A DNA stretch of 64,000 nt from JBBQZU01 sp041749535 (GTDB taxonomy: Bacteria; Bacteroidota; Bacteroidia; Flavobacteriales_D; Cryomorphaceae). The notes under the pieces are model-generated. The model did no database searches. It saw nothing but the letters and a program-made list of their open reading frames with translations, and was not told the DNA's origin. The stretch is from contig JBGTBE010000011.1 in the NCBI GenBank assembly GCA_041749535.1, forward strand, positions 51,804 to 115,803. The letters run 5' to 3'. Positions 61,147 to 64,000 of this stretch are shown here, one piece after another; the first letter of the stretch is position 1; each line of letters opens with the position of its first letter. Position numbers and translations under genes: made by a program.

Positions 61147-61401
61147 ATGAAAGCTGCAAGCTATTCACAGTTCCGATTGGGACTAAAAAAGTACCTCGAT
61201 ATCGTTGAAGACGGCAATGAGACCCTTATCATAAAGCGCGGCAGCAGCAAAGGAGCTGTGCTCATCTCTTTAGAAGAGTACAATGCCATAATGGAAACAG
61301 TTCACCTGTTGAGTTCAGGTAAAAACGCAGCCAGGCTATTGGAGTCGATTAAACAATTGAAAGAAGGCAAACTTATTGACGGGCAATTAACTGATCAGTG
61401 A
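61147..61401 (+). CDS. yefM: YefM/Phd-family antitoxin
   Basis: An 84-residue antitoxin. The DNA-binding, dimerising N-terminus (MKAASYSQFRLGLKKYLDIV) is typical of the Phd/YefM fold, and the C-terminus (LESIKQLKEGKLIDGQL) is the toxin-binding helix. The start at 61147 fits usual YefM length; the frame is open to 61093. It would neutralise the YoeB toxin and bind the palindrome upstream. The stop overlaps the toxin start (TGATG), as in canonical yefM-yoeB pairs. Confidence 0.93.
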   Translation: MKAASYSQFRLGLKKYLDIVEDGNETLIIKRGSSKGAVLISLEEYNAIMETVHLLSSGKNAARLLESIKQLKEGKLIDGQLTDQ

Positions 61402-61661
61402 TGCGCATACAATTCACTACCAACGCCTGGGAGGACTGCGTTGATTGGGTGAATACCGACAAGAAAGTGGTGAAGCGTATCAATGAGCTCATCAGGGTCA
61501 TACAGCGCACGCCTTTTGAAAGCATAGGCAAGCCCGAGCCACTCAGGTACGATTTAGCAGGCTTTTGGTCCAGAAGGATAACACAGGAGCATAGGTTGGT
61601 TTATCAGATCGATCAAGATACCCTTGTGATCGTGGCCTGCAAATATCATTATGACAGATAG
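61401..61661 (+). CDS. yoeB: YoeB-family mRNA interferase toxin
   Basis: An 86-residue RelE/YoeB-fold toxin. The catalytic residues of E. coli YoeB map directly: Glu46 (KPEPLRY), Arg65 (TQEHRLVYQ) and His83 (CKYHYDR). It cleaves mRNA at the ribosome in response to stress when the antitoxin is degraded. Start at ATG 61401 overlaps the antitoxin stop. The pair occupies the exact gap between the truncated T9SS gene and its full-length paralogue. Confidence 0.95.
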   Translation: MRIQFTTNAWEDCVDWVNTDKKVVKRINELIRVIQRTPFESIGKPEPLRYDLAGFWSRRITQEHRLVYQIDQDTLVIVACKYHYDR

Positions 61662-61710
61662 GTGCTTACTCCACCACCACAACTCCGCTCGGTAGCCAGG
61701 GAAGATCCGC

Positions 61711-62226
61711 TCAATACACCACTGAAACACTCCCCTTCACTACCTCCGTCTTCCCATTCAGCCCTGTGGCAGTGAGCACCACATTGTACACCCCCGCTGT
61801 GGCCATAGTACCAGCCGTGTTGCCATCCCAAATCTCCACATACCCTTCACCGCTGTTGTCAGCGCCGCTGTGGAGCAGGTTGCCCCAACGGTTGTACACT
61901 TCCCAGCTCATGCGGCTTACGCCAAAAAGCTCCGCTACGAGTTTATCGTTCACTCCATCGCCATTGGGGGTGAAGATATTGGGCAGGATGATGTGTATGC
62001 CGGGGTTTACACGAATGGTGACGGTAGCGGTATCCGCGCAGGCGGGGTCGTTGAGATAGGCAATCAGGCTTACGGTGTAGGTGCCGGTATCGGCAAGGGT
62101 GTAGAAAGGGTTTTGCTGAGATGAGAAAGGCACGCCATCGGCTTGCCATTGCCAGGCATTGGCCTGGGTGCTTTGGTCCTGAAACTGCACATTTAAGGGC
62201 GACTCCCCTGCGGTGGGATTGGCGGT
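61711..62226 (-). repeat. Recent duplication of the CHU_C/PKD 3' end, copy 2
   Basis: Counterpart of the repeat at 60553-61060, located at the 3' end of the full-length gene. The two copies flank the yefM-yoeB module as direct repeats. Confidence 0.85.
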
Positions 62227-63633
62227 GAAAGCGGCATTGGTAACCCGTATTTGATCAATTGTATAGGTACTGTCCCACATGCACCAGTTGGCATCGGTAA
62301 TGGCGAGCAGGTATTCCCCGGCGCTCAGGCCTGTGAAGGGCGGCCCCTGAGCCGGAATGCCGTTGAGAAGAAAAGTATATGGACCTGCGCCGCCTATAGA
62401 ATCTATCTCTATGCTGCCCGTGGCATTGTGGCAGAGTGAAAAATTGGTTCTTGCCCCAAAAGCCCGCGGTGGGTCGTGCACGGTTACAAATACCGGTATG
62501 GTCTGCTCGCAGCGTGCATCCGGCTCATCACTCCACATGCGCACGCGGTACCATCCGCTTTGGGTGGCGCTGCATACAGGGTTAGAAATTCCTGCATTGC
62601 TCAGACCTGCTTGCGGCTCCCAGGAGTAATTGTCAAAACCCAGAGCGGCTTGCAGCTGCACGGAACTGCCAAGACAGTAGGAGTATTTTCGCTCCATGGT
62701 GGGTTCAAGGACGGGGCAGGAGGGGGTGTAGGCAATAACAAACGAAGGATGAGGATTGAAACCTCCAACAGGATTTTCGACAATTCTGTATAAACTTATA
62801 TTTTGAACTAGACTTGAAGTGTTTAAATAACTGTTTATAATCGCCGTACCATCATGGCGGTTGAATGTTGTGTTAGCAGTATCACCGTTAAATGCCAATA
62901 CTTCGCCATTGCGATAACTGAAATGGCCATGAACACCTGACATTGTTGGAGGGAATAGGAGATCTGGTTCCCAAATGTCACCTATATTATTTCCATTTAT
63001 TATTATACGTGAAGCATCAATAGGTGCAGAAGAGAGTCGGCCGGAATGAATAGCAAAAACCACCGGCATTTCGGGATTGTAGTTCGGCAACTCAAAAGCG
63101 TAGTGCTGTGGGGTGACTTGACTCTGGTTGGCCACAAAGTGCTTCAAGCAAATATCATTATCGATAAATTCTGATTCGTACATAACGACCACATAAATTC
63201 CCCACCATCCTTCGTTGGCTCGATTTTCATTGAACGGCTGCAAGTCGATCTCAAAACTGAGTGTATTACTATTTACATTAAAGCCATCATTAATGTACTC
63301 AACATGAGTAGCAAAATAGTCAGTCAATGGATTTAATTCAATTTGCTCAGGGCCTGCTTGGTTTGAACTATTCCATGCAATGTCTGTACCATTCACTTCA
63401 AATCCAAATGTCCTGGGTCTGCCATACCTATATGTAACAGCATAAGCCTGCCTCAAAACGTAGTGCGGTTGCCAGTCTATTTCACAAAGTCCTGAGTATC
63501 CACCAATAGTCTCAACTCCCGCGGTTAAAATACCTCCTTTGAAACACTCTTCATAAAACAGGACTTGTGCCTTTGTTTGAAGACTCAACAAAAATATAAG
63601 ACAAACTATTTTCGTCTTGAAAACATGGGGCAT
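61711..63633 (-). CDS. T9SS type B (CHU_C) cargo protein, pair 2 protein B
   Basis: A 640-residue paralogue of the 15073 gene: signal peptide MPHVFKTKIVCLIFLLSLQT, then the mark VLFYEECFKGG and an EECF-type domain of about 300 residues (VTYRYGRPRTFGFEVNGTDI). An Ig-like module (RCEQTIPVFVTVHDPPRAFG), an SprB-like repeat (LSAGEYLLAITDANWCMWDS), a PKD domain and the CHU_C sorting domain (ending SVVY) follow. Start at 63633 is chosen for the signal peptide; the frame extends to 63747 through the poly-A region. Head-to-head with the partial protein A paralogue at 63763. Confidence 0.9.
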   Translation of the reverse strand: MPHVFKTKIVCLIFLLSLQTKAQVLFYEECFKGGILTAGVETIGGYSGLCEIDWQPHYVLRQAYAVTYRYGRPRTFGFEVNGTDIAWNSSNQAGPEQIELNPLTDYFATHVEYINDGFNVNSNTLSFEIDLQPFNENRANEGWWGIYVVVMYESEFIDNDICLKHFVANQSQVTPQHYAFELPNYNPEMPVVFAIHSGRLSSAPIDASRIIINGNNIGDIWEPDLLFPPTMSGVHGHFSYRNGEVLAFNGDTANTTFNRHDGTAIINSYLNTSSLVQNISLYRIVENPVGGFNPHPSFVIAYTPSCPVLEPTMERKYSYCLGSSVQLQAALGFDNYSWEPQAGLSNAGISNPVCSATQSGWYRVRMWSDEPDARCEQTIPVFVTVHDPPRAFGARTNFSLCHNATGSIEIDSIGGAGPYTFLLNGIPAQGPPFTGLSAGEYLLAITDANWCMWDSTYTIDQIRVTNAAFTANPTAGESPLNVQFQDQSTQANAWQWQADGVPFSSQQNPFYTLADTGTYTVSLIAYLNDPACADTATVTIRVNPGIHIILPNIFTPNGDGVNDKLVAELFGVSRMSWEVYNRWGNLLHSGADNSGEGYVEIWDGNTAGTMATAGVYNVVLTATGLNGKTEVVKGSVSVVY

Positions 63634-63702
63634 CCCTCCCCTAATGTTTGTAAAAACAAGCTCAGTTGTTAATAAATTCATGGTGTAAAAGTACCAATAA
63701 TC

Positions 63703-63717
63703 TTTTTTTTTTTTTTT
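63703..63717 (-). repeat. 15-base poly-T run (poly-A on the coding strand)
   Basis: Fifteen consecutive T on the plus strand between the divergent protein B and protein A genes of pair 2, matching an 11-A run at the same relative position in pair 1. It lies about 70 bp upstream of the protein B start. Confidence 0.8.
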
Positions 63718-63762
63718 CACCTTAGACGCGAATAAATTACAAATCACTTAAAATCAATCAAT

Positions 63763-64000
63763 ATGAAACAGATTTACAAATTACTTGGATTACTTCTTCT
63801 GCACTCACTTTTTGATTACAATGTCAATGCACAAAACCCGAACTGGACATTTCCGGGGAAGTACTTTGAAGCTGATGGTTTTGGTATAATAGATTTACCA
63901 GCCTCCCCCTACGACCCCAACACAGGTCAACCAAATTCAACGTCAGCCTACTCATATCAAGGCGCCGCCACCGACGCAGCCACCAACTTGCACGCAGGCT
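63763..64000 (+). CDS. Partial large T9SS-type secreted protein (pair 2 protein A, N-terminus)
   Basis: The first 79 codons of a gene that runs off the window. Signal peptide MKQIYKLLGLLLLHSLFDYN with cleavage near VNAQ; the mature start NPNWTFPGKYFEADG corresponds to NPFWTFPNLGFESG of the 1330-residue protein A of pair 1. Both then have proline/serine-rich strands (LPASPYDPNTGQ; LPTASSSPDYTG). The rest, including any sorting domain, is beyond 64000, so size and cargo type are inferred from the paralogue. Confidence 0.8.
   Translation, partial: MKQIYKLLGLLLLHSLFDYNVNAQNPNWTFPGKYFEADGFGIIDLPASPYDPNTGQPNSTSAYSYQGAATDAATNLHAG

Noticed and set aside
1..64000. tRNA, rRNA, CRISPR array, riboswitch, intact prophage
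   Set aside because: No cloverleaf-compatible stretch, rRNA sequence, regularly spaced repeats, or phage gene cluster was seen in the intergenic regions read by eye.

Overview
This 64 kb window is ordinary chromosomal DNA from a member of the Bacteroidota, most likely of the Flavobacteriales. The pointers are type IX secretion (T9SS) cargo with both type A and type B (CHU_C) C-terminal sorting domains, a PorV/PorQ-family plus C25-peptidase gene pair, a DUF5686/carboxypeptidase-regulatory outer-membrane protein, a kynurenine pathway pair, and repeated TAnnTTTG boxes, which are the Bacteroidota -7 promoter element, just upstream of genes. No rRNA, tRNA, CRISPR array or intact prophage was seen.

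Layout. 1-6850 (minus): a SpoIIM - DUF4129 - DUF4350 - MoxR ATPase - DUF58 - small membrane protein operon. 6893-10974 (plus): RDD protein, RecX, release factor 2 with its programmed +1 frameshift, an ArsC-family protein and fumarase C. 11066-17079: a head-to-head pair of very large secreted T9SS proteins (pair 1). 17155-20363 (minus): mannose-1-phosphate guanylyltransferase, an aminotransferase, a SprT-like protein and a previously unlisted 49-residue lipoprotein coupled to it. 20565-22060 (plus): MlaE/MlaF-type lipid ABC transporter. 22154-29375 (minus): two tandem T9SS type A cargo proteins and glycine decarboxylase GcvP. 29647-36116: a secreted protein, a UbiA-like membrane protein, HemL (minus), then kynureninase, kynurenine 3-monooxygenase and a secreted protein. 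36163-50505: MBL hydrolase, a large TolB-propeller/beta-barrel protein, a half-size TauE/SafE protein, an M20 amidohydrolase, RecQ, TatC, a DUF5686 protein, LptB, PurS, PssA and a PorV/PorQ-family protein. 50502-55568: a 1688-residue PorU-like C25 sortase/peptidase.

The last 8.5 kb is the accessory part. It holds a lipoprotein and a small membrane protein, a decayed REP-associated tyrosine transposase (RAYT) bracketed by inverted pairs of a short palindrome, lpdA and hemH. After these come a truncated 3' fragment of a T9SS type B gene, a YefM-YoeB toxin-antitoxin module sitting exactly at its broken end, a full-length paralogue of the broken gene, and divergently the start of a second copy of the large partner protein. 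Pair 2 therefore repeats the head-to-head arrangement of pair 1 about 48 kb away.

Themes: envelope biogenesis and secretion (Mla, LptB, PssA, TatC, PorV/PorU-like, DUF5686, TolB-like barrel) dominate, with haem (HemL, HemH), central metabolism (FumC, LpdA, GcvP) and tryptophan/kynurenine catabolism. The least explained features are the recurring head-to-head type A/type B cargo pair, its local duplication with the toxin-antitoxin module, and the RAYT/palindrome cluster.
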